Source of the DNA: Tetracentron sinense
Lineage: Eukaryota > Streptophyta > Magnoliopsida > Trochodendrales > Trochodendraceae
Direction of reading: 5' to 3'
Assembly (NCBI GenBank): GCA_015143295.1
Contig: CM026559.1
Location: 23,078,826-23,142,825 of the forward strand
DNA length: 64,000 nucleotides
The notes beneath the pieces were generated by a model. The model was not told the origin of the DNA. It ran no database searches and saw nothing but the letters and a program-made list of their open reading frames with translations. The translations under genes were made by a program, and so were the position numbers. Below are positions 41,650 to 52,559 of this stretch, one piece after another (positions within the stretch are counted from its first letter, which is position 1; each line of letters starts with the position of its first letter).

Positions 41650-41950
41650 CACCTTTTTGGAAAGGAAAATAATCACCTCCTCGGTCGGTGACGCGAGGAG
41701 GGGCATCTCGGCTCCCATTTTCTTGCCATGCATTCCCCTTTAACCCCATTTAACTATGGTTAAGATTCATCCACTTTTAAGGTTCATCCATCTACACTTG
41801 GTTTTCAGAAAAATAAAATAAACTAACTAAAGGGTTAAAAAAAACTAACCCAGGTTAATGGGAGTTGAAAGGTTGGCTATGTGAGAGCGAGGAGGAATAT
41901 TCCCCTTCTCGGCCGACGAGAGGATTATTGCTCTTTTGGAAATATGACAA
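41650..41950. mobile_element. MITE with TTTTTGGAAA/CTCCTCGGTCG inverted ends, copy 1
   Basis: CCTTTTTGGAAAGGAAAATA with CACCTCCTCGGTCGGTGACG on the left pairs with TTCTCGGCCGACGAGAGGAT and GCTCTTTTGGAAAT on the right. The inner arms carry the family core TTAACTATGGTTAAGATTCA. Confidence 0.7.
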
Positions 41951-42265
41951 GGGATTTTATGGTAAGTTCCTTGTGAGCCCATTTAAAGTCGCTTGTCTTT
42001 TTTTTTTATTTGGTAAACTCAATCATACCACAAGGCACTCACACCACCCATGCAAACCCACACACACACCCAACATGCAAACTCACTCACACGCAGCACA
42101 CACATGGAGCCCTTGTAAGCTTCACCCTAGAGCTCCTCAAAAAGGATACCAACATGCAATCTAATTTAAAGTCGCTTAGTCTTATTTGCCCAAAATGGGA
42201 TATTAATTAATGACAAAGTTGAGATACCAAGTTCAAATTTTTTTGTATGGGAAATAGTTAACATA

Positions 42266-42368
42266 CCTAAGGCTGATCTTCATTAGTTCATGTCCCACTT
42301 TGAAATTTTCACCACAGTTGGTGAGTATTTAAGAGTAGGAGTGTGAACTAATGAGGACCAGCCTTAGG
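42266..42368. mobile_element. Small MITE (about 103 bp), copy 1
   Basis: CCTAAGGCTGATCTTCATTA and the reverse right end CCTAAGGCTGGTCCTCATTA form a 25-base TIR with two mismatches. Confidence 0.75.
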
Positions 42369-44296
42369 TTTGCAAATGGAAATCTCAGGTGCGCCTATCA
42401 CTGCTCTTTTTTTAATAGGGTAATTCATTTTTTTGCTAATTTTTTTCTTTAAACAAATAACAATTAAAATAAAAGGAACATAAACATAGCCTTGGGTGTA
42501 TGGTCCTTAGGGCCAAGACCTCCCTTAGAACACTTCCTATCTTTTTAAAACAACATGGAGATGTTAGATTTAGGGTGGTGCTACATGGATACCACCATTT
42601 ACATTCTACACACTAAACTTAAAAAAACACCATTAAACTTTAGTTACACACCAAACGAAAGTGAAATGACAATAATTTCCTTTTTTACCTTCTTCATTCT
42701 TCTTCTTGTCACCCGATTAAAGAATTGGTAACCCTTCTCTCCTATCAAAGAAAGAGGGGGAGAGGGTCAGGGTAGTTAGTAAAGATGGATCTAGCATGTG
42801 ATGATGAGAGGTATGCTTCCCTACACATGTGCTCTCTTATTTGTCAACCTTTTTCCCCTATTTTTAAGCATCTATTTTTTCTTATATAATTTTTTTAGTG
42901 AAATTTTAGGAAAACTTAAGAGCAATTCGATTATGTTATCCATCTTGTTTAAGGCAAATCCTAGTAAATTCGTCTCTTCTATTTATTCTTGAAATAATTA
43001 CATAGGGTTTTTTTTATAATTTATGTGAAAATTTGTGACTGATTTCATGATTATAGCCAAATTTATCATAATTGACTATTATTCTATTATTTAAAATCAC
43101 TTTTTATGGGTTGGGAAGGAAGAATTCGAGATTTTGAAATCCAAAATTTAAACAAAGGGGTTGTATTTGATTTTAGCTAGATGAATTTGGAATATAACTT
43201 GTAGAAATGCAGTCCCAATTCAAAAATATTGTAGGATTTGAGTATAATCAATCAATTCGATTGAGATTTATGTTATTGGATTACACAACTTGGATTGATA
43301 TTCATTAGGGTTCCTAAAAGCTAGTCTTTGTTTTGTTATGTATTAAACGTTGTTTGGTCAAATTAGAGATATATTTTTTTTTACCTTTGATTAGAGAGAG
43401 GAATGGGTTACTAGGGTCCTTATTCTGAGATGACAGGAAGAGGGTAATAAGGACATTATTATCATTTTTTTTCTTTCTTTTTGGTTAACTAAGGTTGGTA
43501 TTTTTTCATAAGTTTCGTATATATAGACAGTAAATGTTGGTGTGCGCATAGCACAACCCTAAATTTATAAGATTATACTACCCTTACAATTTCAATACCC
43601 TATACCATTTTTTGCCCTAAGTTAAATTATTCTAAGGCAAGGTCTTCAGCCCTAGGACCGTGATTGCTGTCCTAGAACATCTTCTCTAACATAAAATAAC
43701 AAGCAATGCAACTAGTGCACTTCTTTCATATTTTTCATGTCTTTTAAATGACAGATTCTTTTGGTGACTAAGGTGAGATTAATCATTTGATAAAATCATT
43801 GTTGCATAGCCCTCCATTTTTTGCCTTTGTTTCATCTTGAAACTAATAATAGTTTTCTCATTTTGAGCCCTAGTTCCCTATAAAAACTACGATCAAAGAA
43901 ACCTTAAAGGGATTGAATAGTTCTGAACTTAATCTAAAATCTAATCAAGTGTTAGGCGTGCATTGCATATAATGCTTATTGGAACATTGGATAATTGTTT
44001 TTTGGGTGATCACACCACCAAACGTTCTTTGTAGGAGGGTCATAGATTGATACAACGAGCACCATAGTTGTTTTCAATACCTTTCAAAAGATAGGAGAAC
44101 ACTAGCCCCTCTAGATTAGGGCGGGTGTGCCCCTCATTTGAGGGGTTTGCAAGATCAAGTCTAAGGAGGTAGTAGTCTCCCTCAATGATGCGGGAGAAAC
44201 ACTCACAATTTACTAACCATAATAGGGTTGTTAAAGGGCTAGGATAGGCAGAGCCTTGGTTTTCCCAGGCTTAACCCTCACATATAAGGCAAGGCT
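42369..44296. other. AT-rich non-coding part of duplication copy 1
   Basis: About 1.9 kb with no gene or clear element. Short frames (such as 42798-42992) have no domain. Near 44220-44300 a GC-richer phrase (AAAGGGCTAGGATAGGCAGA) may be another degraded element. Confidence 0.5.
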
Positions 44297-45044
44297 AACC
44301 CTCTGAGGGCCTGAACTTTGGTCCTGGACTTATTCTCAAGAACCAAAGCTTAAAAGGTTTAAAAGAATATCATTGATTTTTTTTAGGGTTTTAACATTTT
44401 CATGAAACTGGTGAGTTGTTTTCTATAAAAGTATTGCCAATAAATTATTACAAGGAGAAAGAAGGGTGTTTCTCGTATGATTTATCCTCAAAAATTCATT
44501 GTTAGGTAACTAATCAAATTTTTGGGTGGCTAAATCATTATTTTCAAGATACCTCTAATAATCACACATTCTTAAATACACTAAAGTTAGAACACAGCAT
44601 ATTCAATCGCCTCCAACTTAGCCTCCAACTTATCCTCATAATCCCAAGGAAAATGTTAAGGCCAATCACGTTAACGCTAATCGATTTGATAAAGGGGAAT
44701 GCCAATCCATCTTTGGATGGGGGCCATCAAAAAGTGATTTAAACTTTCCTTTTATGGGGCGATTGAGGGTTGATTCATTTAGTGCTAGTACTCCGCTAAC
44801 CCAAATCTTGAGCAATTGCTCATGCATATCAAATATATCAAGCTTAACCTTATACATAAATTATGCCACATAATGGGATATAAACTACAGTTTACAGCCT
44901 AGAGTTTAGACCCTAGCAAGTATCGTTGGATTACAATCAAGGTGCTTAGTTCTCCACACATATCTCATGTAAAACAAAAGCTAAGATCTGATTGCCCATA
45001 CTAATATAAGGAAAGTGAGGCAATCATATTTCATTTCTTGCCCA
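44297..45044. other. Intergenic, nothing recognised
   Basis: AT-rich, no domain-bearing frames and no clear repeat. Copy 2 of the duplication reaches the window edge before this point, so it may also be duplicated. Confidence 0.45.
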
Positions 45045-45298
45045 TCTATACTACTCTTATATAGCAATTGGTATCCACGTGGCACACTCCATTACTCTCT
45101 ATTCTCTTCAAAATGGTGCCATGTGGCACACCCTTCAACCAATAACTTCACTCCATGTGTGTATGGAAATGTAAGTTAATTAGCATTGTTCTCTCTCCTC
45201 ACTAATTACTATCTTATTTAAACTTCTTAACTCTTCATTTATTCTTATACACCTCATTTTTCCATTCTCATAATCCAATAAAACTCTTTCCCACCAAT

Positions 45299-45500
45299 AA
45301 ACCTTTCCCACTCGCCTCATTAACTACTCCCCAATTCCCCCAACCGTTTTCCTCTCCTTAATAAAGTCCCATATGTATCTACATATGCTCATTCGTCCCC
45401 CACTAAACCTTTCCCACTCCCCTCATTAACTGCTTCCAATTCCCCTACTCATTTCCTTCCCTAATAAAGTCTCATGTTTATATCACTCCTTCCTCATCAA
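45299..45500. repeat. Two-copy direct repeat of about 105 bp, C/T-rich
   Basis: AAACCTTTCCCACTCGCCTC at 45300 and AAACCTTTCCCACTCCCCTC at 45405 each continue with CATTAACT ... AATAAAGTC. Diverged copies. Confidence 0.7.
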
Positions 45501-45591
45501 TTCATTTCCCACTCCAACAAAACCAAACCTTTCCTCTCCCCCCTCCCCCCTCCCCCAATCAATTCATATATATAGACACAGAAGTCACGAC

Positions 45592-45923
45592 CTGATCAAC
45601 GAGAGTGGCCATCAGGTACAGATGCTAAAAAAAAGAAACTATTTTTCAACAAACAAAGCAGAAAAATGACCCCTTTTTTCTTCAAATTATCTTTCTTTTA
45701 TTTTTATTTTTTTCTTTTTCTTAATACTTTATCCTCTCTCTTTTTTGGATTGGTTAGCATGCAATAGATTATGTTGAAGGAGATAAATACTATGGAGCAA
45801 AAGCAACCATTAACGTTTTGGGAACCCAATATCCAACAGCCTAATGAGTTCAGCTTGTCTCAGCTCTGGATCTTAGGAGGTTATTTTGGTGAAGATCACA
45901 ACATCGTTGAAGTTGTTTGGCAG
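45592..45923 (+). pseudogene. Neprosin-family (DUF239) gene fragment, first two exon pieces
   Basis: Last codons of one exon LINESGHQ at 45592-45615 with donor GTACAG, a 142-base intron ending TTAG, then an exon (45758-45923) reading HAIDYVEGDKYYGAKATINV, a one-base insertion near 45817, then WEPNIQQPNEFSLSQLWILG and GYFGEDHNIVEVVWQ. These are landmarks of the plant neprosin domain (glutamic-peptidase-like family). The donor after the second exon is damaged. The frame shift and missing neighbours make it a pseudogene. Start of the upstream exon cannot be placed. Confidence 0.85.
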
Positions 45924-46179
45924 TTATCATTACTTTAAATCAATGTAAAAATATTGAGTAAAAAAATGAAAGCCAAGGCCCGTTTGGTTGAACTTCCGTT
46001 TTCTGTTTTTTATTTTTAAAAACAAAAATTTGAAAATTTTTACACAAAACATGTTTGGTAAACATGTTTTTGATTTTTGTTAAAAAATTAGTAACAAAAT
46101 TTTTGAAAATCAAGGAAACAAAAATTTTCTACTACCTCTGTTTTTGAAAACAAAAAACAAAAATAGAAAACACAAACCC

Positions 46180-46628
46180 ACTATCACCACCCATCATCAC
46201 CACCACCATTCACCACCACCATAATACTACCACCATCCACCACCACACCACAAATCACCACCCACCATCACCTCCATCGCCACCACCACCCACCACCACA
46301 ATACAACCACCACCGCCACCATCACCACCACCACACCACTGCCACCATCACCAACACTCACCACCACACTACACCCACCGCCATCACTTACCACTACCAC
46401 CACCACCACCACCACCACCACCACTACCACACTACCACACTACCACCACCACCACTACTGCCACCGCCACACACCACCACCACCACCACCACTACCACTA
46501 CCACCACCGCCACCATCACCATCACCACCGCCACCATCGCCACCATCACCACCACCAATATCACCATCACCACACCACCGCCACCATCACCACCACCACA
46601 CCACCGCCACCATCACCAACACTCACTA
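46180..46628. repeat. (CCA)n-rich microsatellite, left part
   Basis: About 450 bases of CCA/CAC/CCG/ATC triplets. Continues for about 45 bases after the solo LTR (48885-48930). The Val/Gly-rich minus frame is a by-product. Confidence 0.88.
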
Positions 46629-46839
46629 TGTAGAGCCCCGGACTTTTTTATGTTTAATGCATGATACTTTCATAGCCAATTTACCTTTAAAGTAGTACAA
46701 TTAATAAATAAGGAAGAAATTAGAAATTCCGAAACGTTAGAAATGTTCATTTTTGAAGTACGAACCCAACGCAAGTTGAATCGTCAAAATCCGACGAGCG
46801 AGTCAAAAGATATGGCCAAAACAGTTTGGACCTACAGGC

Positions 46840-47005
46840 AACCGATCGCTCGGTCCATGGAGCGATCGATCGGAGGCTATCGACTGGTGGAGAATTTTGT
46901 ATGGGAAAATTTTCCAGAGAGCTGATTTTTGTCCGAGAGCTCGGCCAATACATCGATCGCTCGGTAGGCAACTGATCGATCGGTCATAAACACCGATCGC
47001 TCGGT
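46840..47005 (+). promoter_or_regulatory. GATCGATC palindrome cluster in the second solo LTR
   Basis: ACCGATCGCTCGGTCC, GAGCGATCGATCGGAG, CATCGATCGCTCGGTA, ACTGATCGATCGGTCA and CACCGATCGCTCGGTC. Fewer intact copies than in the LTR at 24364, and no clear TATA box follows, suggesting greater decay. Confidence 0.55.
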
Positions 47006-47949
47006 CTTCCTGTTTTTGCAGAAATTTTATTAAGGGTGTTTTCATCTTTTGGGCGTTTCACTCCTTCCTCTTAAGGGTTGCCCGAGCCTTTAGGGCTCAT
47101 TCTTAACACTTAGAGACATTTGAGAGTTAGGGAAAGAGGAGAGGGTTTTCCTAACCTAGGGTTTGCTTTTGGGGAGAAATCAAAGGGGTTTCAAGACCCA
47201 CAATCACCTCAAGCTTGGATTGCTTCAAGATTCCGGTTCACGCTCATGAGTAACATCTTCCCCAAGCTAGGGCAGCAACTCACGCACGTTTTGGAGGAGA
47301 GTTCCTTCCCTCATTTGTCAAGGTCGGTACCTTGTGCTACCCTCTTAGTCATAGTTTCCTCTTTTTCTTTTCTATTCTTTGTTTTCTCCCAATTATGACC
47401 ATAAAATGAGTTGTAATGTGTGAATGAGATGAATGAATGGTTGGGAATGTGAATGGGCGATTGGATGCCGTGTGAATGATGTAATGAATGAGAAAGGGGA
47501 AGGGCATTGTATCCATAATGAATAAACATGTATGATGGAATTATAACCCACCTAGAAAAGCATGTTGTAGGGTTAACAAATAATGAACATACCATGTTTG
47601 ATGAAATGCCAAGGTGAAAGAAATGAATTGTACATTACGGAATTGCATGTTTAATTAATTGGGGAAATTGCTAGGACCTATGATAGTGTGCCTTCTTATT
47701 TTCCCTAAATTACATGAATATTGAATTGCTCAAATGATTGAATATTGAATTGCTCAAATGATTGATATTCTATGTATTGTTAACTCTCCAAATGTCATAT
47801 TTAGATTTAAACGCAAGTATGTATACGCTTCCACGAGCACGACATGCACGACATGAATTTACCAAGGTTTTCAAGAACAAGGTTTAGAGGTGAGACATAT
47901 CCTACAATATGTTTTACCTCGCTTTTCACAAGAATACAAGAACAAACAT

Positions 47950-48100
47950 TCCACGAGGGGTCTCCCCTCACTCACAAGTGCATAGCATAAAGAAGAGCCT
48001 CCCTTCCCTCGCAAGTACATACATATCATGAAGAAGGGTCTCCCTTCCCTCTCAAGTGCATTGCATAAAGAAGGGTCTCCCTTCCCTCTCAAGGCATCTC
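47950..48100. repeat. Short tandem repeat in the second solo LTR
   Basis: About four copies of a 40-45-base unit around CATAAAGAAGGGTCTCCCTT then CCCTCTCAAGTGCA. Confidence 0.75.
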
Positions 48101-49266
48101 ACAAGCGCATCTCACAAGTACATCTTTCAAGTGTATCTCACAAGTTACATGATCACAAGCAAACACGAATGACATGCATGACATGACACGATCTACAAGA
48201 ATCAAGCAAGATAGACAAGACGAGTTTTCAAGCACGAAAATGGTACTTAAGTCAAGTCAAGTGCACGGTGTTTTCAAGGGTTTTATCGGCTTTTTATGAA
48301 ATGCAAGCATGATTATAAATTGCTTTACTTCCTTGTATGACATGAATTGTTCCCGTTTTACATATATGAATTGCTCCTGCTTTATGTATTGTCATTTTTA
48401 TGCTATGACTGTTGGTTAGTATTTGGTACCCGCTGAGTATTCCATGCTCAGCCGTACTTCTTATGTCGGCAGGTGATAGCGGAGCAGCTGCTCTATTCGA
48501 TGTCTGTGCTCCGAGCCCATGGGTGGAGGAGGAGTACGTTGAGGAACCTTTAGAGGAACCTCCGATCGAGGGTCACTATTAGATGGTAGTAGATTCTGAG
48601 TGATATAACTGTGGGTGAGTTGAGAGAGATATATCCATGTATTTTGGCGGGCATGTCCGCATTTTCTTTTGGTTTCCTTTTTGTATAAACTTGGTTCATG
48701 TATGCATATACGTAGAGGTTTGTTAGACTTCCGCTGTGTTTTGTTATATGTTTCCGCTATTATTGTCCTCTATTGTATATGCTTCAGGTCTTTTGCAAGT
48801 TATTCTGGTCAAGCAAGTCATGCAAGTTATGATTAGTCGTCCAAAGTTCACTCTAACTCTTAGGGTGAGTTTTGGGTCGCGACATACTACCACACTACAC
48901 CCACCACCTTCACTTACCACTACCACCATCATGGATTGAAATTATTTAATCATATTTACCAAAAGTGTTTTTTTGTTTTTCTTTTTTTTAAACAAGTAAC
49001 AGTTATTAATACCAAATGTGTTTCCTACTTAAAAAAATTGAAAACAAAAGTTGTTTCAAATTTTTAAAAACAAAAAATAAAAACAGAAAAATTGAAGTGT
49101 ATCCAAACGGCTCCTAAAATACTAATTTTCATTTTTTTTATTATCATTTGTTGATTTTCTCCTTTAATCTGAAAAAAAAAAAAAAAATAGGTCAGTATTT
49201 TTTTTTTTGGGTTTTTCACTTTATTTACTTTTACTATTTCTTAATCCCCTGAATTGGTTTTCACAG

Positions 49267-49346
49267 ACTCTTCTGCTCAAGTTTCATTCAAATCAATAGT
49301 CAAACAGCAATGGGTGCAAACATCTTTCCTATTTCTGGCTATCGTG
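49267..49346 (+). pseudogene. Neprosin-family gene fragment, later exon piece
   Basis: After an acceptor (GGTTTTCACAG) one frame reads LFCSSFIQINSQTAMGANIF then PISGYR and ends at a donor CGTG|GTAAAT. This matches the segment after the conserved CYNLLCSGF region of neprosin proteins. The exon normally between this and WQ at 45923 (containing the VSPELYGD-type block) is missing. Separated from the first pieces by the nested MITE and LTR. Confidence 0.75.
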
Positions 49347-49874
49347 GTAAATAAAAGATTGATATAGAAACCCAAGTCCCACATAAAAATGAAAAATAAA
49401 ATAAAATGACATAGTAATAATGCAGGGAATCTCTGACAACTGTTCATCTATGTATCATTTATTCTTTTTAATTTGTTTATATATTAACTTTGATAGAAGA
49501 GGGGGCACTGGTGGTTGGGAATGATTAAGTTGGGTTACTCACTAAGAAGTCCTAATCGTATCAGTTACATATGTACTCTCACATATCTCCTACTCACCTC
49601 GACTGTCTCTGTCTACTTGCTACCCATGCAACGCACGGGGTGTTTGCTAAAAGAAGGGGATAGGGGTAAGTTAATAGAATTTCATAAAACAAGAGAATAT
49701 TTCGTAATTATAAGAAATAAAGGGGGTTTCTTAAAACAATAAGGAGATTTATAACAACTCTGTGTAGGTGTAAGAAATAGCAGTCACATCCATTTCTCTC
49801 ATTAATCAAGAACACCACATTCTCGCCGTATAGAAAAAAACCAGACAAAGAAAGAGAGGGAAGAGCAGTCGTCA
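49347..49874. other. Spacer with Helitron-like hairpin
   Basis: Holds the hairpin/CTAA at 49622-49650. AT-rich otherwise. TTATAACAAC near 49749 is the only weak TATA-like word before the next exon. Confidence 0.4.
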
Positions 49875-50151
49875 ATGGCGCCGAAGAAACGAAAAGCCGA
49901 CGATTCTCTGAAACTCTCGTCCTCTTCTCCAACTCGGAGGATGACTCGGTCTTCGACTCACCAAGCCACACGAAGCTCTGCTGCTGCCGCTCCAGCAGCA
50001 TCTACTGTGGCGAAGTTGCCGGCCGAGCCACGAAAGAAGAAGGCAAGAAAACCTTCAAAGGAGAAAGAAAAGTCCAGAAACCTAGATTCTGAAAATGCTG
50101 AAGCTCCGAAAGACGCCATTGCTGGTCCAAGACCATTATCGTTGAGCACTG
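49875..50151 (+). pseudogene. Selenoprotein-H-like first exon with a probable one-base frame break
   Basis: ATG opens MAPKKRKADDSLKLSSSS then TRRMTRSSTHQ and a basic tract RKKKARKPSKEKEKSR, the N-terminal style of plant selenoprotein-H-like (Rdx, nuclear thioredoxin-fold) proteins. At the end of the exon the ATG frame reads GPRPLSLST, while the neighbouring frame reads TIIVEHC ending at the donor TG|GTATCG; V/I-EHC is the start of the conserved Rdx core in this family. One base appears to be missing near 50130. The following exons (the CXXC-like and NPEKPRRG region) were not found in the next 14 kb. It is a broken fragment, or a gene with a sequence error and distant exons. Confidence 0.55.
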
Positions 50152-51529
50152 GTATCGTCTCTGTTTCTGATTCCCAAATCTGCTGTTGTTATGCAGAAAT
50201 GATGTTGGAGTTTCCCCTGGTATTTTGATTATTGTATGAGAGTTCTTGAGCCTGTTTGTGTTCTATAAATAGACACTGAAATCTGGCTTGTTTGTGTTGG
50301 ATAAACAGAGTTCTTGAGCCTGTTTCTGCTTTCTTTGTTTGAAAGCTTTTGGTTTTCTTATGGTTGAAGATGAGTGTTTCTTTGAGACACTGTGATGATT
50401 CTTCTGTGATTTAATGGATATCAGATCAGATGCATGAATGAAGAAGCATGACCTCTGCAAGAAAGCAGAGGTTGCTTTTCTCTCATTTTGGCGTTCTTGT
50501 TGGTGTGTTGTTAGTGATTTGTAGATTTTTTTTATATTTGTTGATGATTAATGTCTTATACACATACATATATCCATTTTCTCTTGTTATAGGAAAGGAA
50601 ATTTCAATATCGTAATTTTTACCTAACTCTGGAAAACCACATTTGAATTTTCTGTGTCAAGATAAATTGTCAGTAATTAAAAAAAGCATGCCACTCGTGA
50701 AGGGAAAATGATATTTTCTTTTTTTGCTTTTTTTTCTGAATATAATCGATTTTACGTTGCATAGCTAATCCGATTTGTTTTTTTTTTTTGATTTAGTTTT
50801 CACATATTTTATAATGCACATTTTTTTTTTTCTTTGTTAGAGTTGGATGTTTCATGCGTTTTAATGAGAAATTATTTGGATATTGGAAATTGATCAAAAT
50901 GCACTGTAGGGTTTCATATTTTACTTTGCATTTGGAATTTTCTTTTGTTTTGTTACTCGCATCCCACTTGTCCTTTTCGGGAATTCTCAAATTTTCCAAT
51001 CTGCATCTTGTATTGAATCAAGTGGCAAACTTGAGCTTATCAACTTTGTTTGGTCTCTGTCATTGATAGCCCATTAGCATCACTTGTAGTACCTAGTAAA
51101 TAATTTTCCAACCTAAGAGAACCCCATTTTGCCTAGAGATTAAGATATTTTGAGCTTCGTAAGGTACATTTAATTAAGATATATTTTAGTTCATCGGGAG
51201 GAAATTTTGCTCTAGACTTCGCATGGGAACCTTGGGCGCTAAGGTCGCTAGGTGGTGGCTCTTAAAAAAATCTCTTTATTGCCGTAGTTAATTTACTTAT
51301 TGTTTAAACTATTATGTTTAGCTTTTTGATTGTCTTCTTATTATATAAATGAAAAATACGTAATCCGCCCTTTACACTTTTGGTGATCATCCATCTCATT
51401 AAGGCTGAAGAACTGAAGAGGTTGATGCAGGTCTGTTGTTTCTTCATGTGTGTTTGCTTTTCTTTGTGTAGCTTCGTGGTGCTTCAAATGGTATTATATA
51501 GGGTTTTGTCTGGTTATCATTCGATTTCA
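50152..51529. other. Non-coding stretch after the selenoprotein-H-like exon
   Basis: Intron-like, T-rich. A possible tiny exon ATTAAG|GCTGAAGAACTGAAGAGG..ATGCAG|GTCTGT near 51402-51429 has plausible splice sites but too little sequence to assign. Confidence 0.4.
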
Positions 51530-52200
51530 CTTACGGAGCATGTACAACAGTACAATGATCACTTGTTTTGGATGTTTACAGAAATGAAAAACCGCCCGAT
51601 ATTGAACTATTTTGGCCCTTAGTTTTCCAATTGTTGGCCCACAATTTTTTCCATGGCTTTCTGCCTACTGACTGCCTAGGTTTTGCCTCACCTAGCTAGG
51701 CCCCATCGGGCCAGAGCCTTGACCTACACTGTCGTGCACATAAATTTTTGGTGCAATGGACATCAGAGTTCATGGTCCCAAGTTCTTTATAACAAGGGGT
51801 TTTTGACACAGGAGCTGAATTTTGCAAGTCAAAGTGGGGAACCACCTAGTCCTACTCACCCATCCGGATATATGGTTGCCAGTCAAAGTAATGGTTGAAA
51901 CAGCATTGTCAAACAACAGTTTTAATTTGACAGAAAATGATTTCTTTCTCCAAATCCCATATATATGCCTATGGTTAGAATGAAGTTGCTGAGTATTGGG
52001 AACTGATCAAAAAAAAAAGCAGATTCTTATTTAATTTGAAGTTGCTTTGCTGAAAATATAGAGCTTGTTGGTTGATTGGAATTTGATTTTCTATAGCTAT
52101 CTTGCTTTTTTTTTTTAAAATATAAAAAGTAAATAAAAATAATGTGAGATTGTGACTATATTTATTGTTGTTCATGAATTGAAGGAAAGGGAGATTTCTT
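51530..52200. repeat. Old direct duplication, copy A
   Basis: Shares in the same order with 54930-55920: AATGATCACTTGTTTTGGAT, TTGCCTCACCTAGCTAGG, TTTTTGGTGCAATGGACAT, GAGCTGAATTTTGCAAG, TTTGACAGAAAATGA and TGAATTGAAGGAAAGGGAG. Heavily diverged with large indels. Non-coding. Confidence 0.7.
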
Positions 52201-52377
52201 CCCTAGGATTTTGGATACCCTAGAGATTACTTACAAAGGTTGCGGCATCATTGTTCATGTTCTCAGGACAATATTGCCCTTAGTATCATTTAATTATATC
52301 TCTTGTAATTAGCTTCTTTATGTTCTTTTATCATGGGGAATTTTATTACCCTAATGAGTATATTAATAAGGAAAGTT

Positions 52378-52547
52378 GAAAAACTCTAAATAGTACCTAC
52401 TATCGAGAGCTTGACTGTTGGATCAATATCCAATGCCTATATGTACACTTGCTTTAATGATGGGCCCCCCCCACTTACTGTTAACACCATTTGGATTTTG
52501 TAAGCCAGTGTCTAACTCTCGATAGTAGGTACTATCGAGAGTTTTTT
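52378..52547. mobile_element. MITE with CTCTCGATAGTACC ends (about 170 bp)
   Basis: Left AAACTCTAAATAGTACCTAC then TATCGAGAG pairs with right CTCTCGATAGTAGGTACTAT then CGAGAGTTT. Arms about 30 bases with two or three mismatches, each arm itself partly palindromic. A run of C (52465-52472) lies inside. TSD not resolved. Confidence 0.75.
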
Positions 52548-52559
52548 CTAAGCACTTCC

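Larger units (their letters stand above)
36985..44296. repeat. Large direct duplication, copy 1 (at least 7.3 kb)
   Basis: From CCTAGTGTGTCTTCAATCGT at 36985 the sequence is repeated at 56678 with an offset of about 19,672-19,704 and continues to the window end (64000 = about 44296). Most of it differs at roughly one base in a hundred plus small indels. Both copies share the same MYB pseudogene lesions, MITEs and microsatellites. Confidence 0.93.
46629..48884 (+). mobile_element. Second solo LTR (about 2256 bp) of the GATCGATC-palindrome family
   Basis: Begins TGTAGAGCCCCGG and ends TTTTGGGTCGCGACA. Flanks CACTA (46624-46628) and TACTA (48885-48889) form a near TSD. Shares with 24364-26821 the phrase CAAGTTGAATCGTC, the palindrome cluster (46840-47005) and a stem-loop about 430 bases from the 3' end. 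A tract of AAGGGTCTCCCTTCCCTCTCA-like repeats (47955-48095) is specific to this copy. No coding capacity. Confidence 0.85.
45977..49114. mobile_element. PIF/Harbinger-like MITE with CCA core, split by a solo LTR
   Basis: Left GGCCCGTTTGGTTGAACTTC and reverse right GGAGCCGTTTGGATACACTT match the ends at 39855-40641. The flanks are CAA and TAA, one mismatch from a TNA-type TSD. The A/T-rich sub-termini and CCA-rich core are shared. The core is interrupted by the solo LTR at 46629-48884. It sits in what was an intron of the neprosin fragment. Confidence 0.8.
45045..49650 (+). mobile_element. Possible non-autonomous Helitron carrying neprosin gene pieces
   Basis: Starts A|TCTATACTACTCTTATATAG, like the 5' ends of plant Helitrons. 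The proposed 3' end is the hairpin ACCCATGCAACGCACGGGGT at 49622-49641 followed by GTTTGCTAA, ending CTAA (CTRR). Insertion between A and T cannot be confirmed (next base A). Without the nested PIF-like MITE and its solo LTR the element would be about 1.5 kb. No Rep/helicase. Hypothesis, not firm. Confidence 0.4.

Noticed and set aside
46227..46430. Minus-strand Val/Gly-rich frame
   Set aside because: By-product of the same CCA-rich repeat read on the other strand.
51402..51429. Tiny exon-like segment with acceptor and donor after the selenoprotein-H-like exon
   Set aside because: Nine codons only and no match to the expected Rdx core; chance splice-site pairs are common in T-rich DNA.
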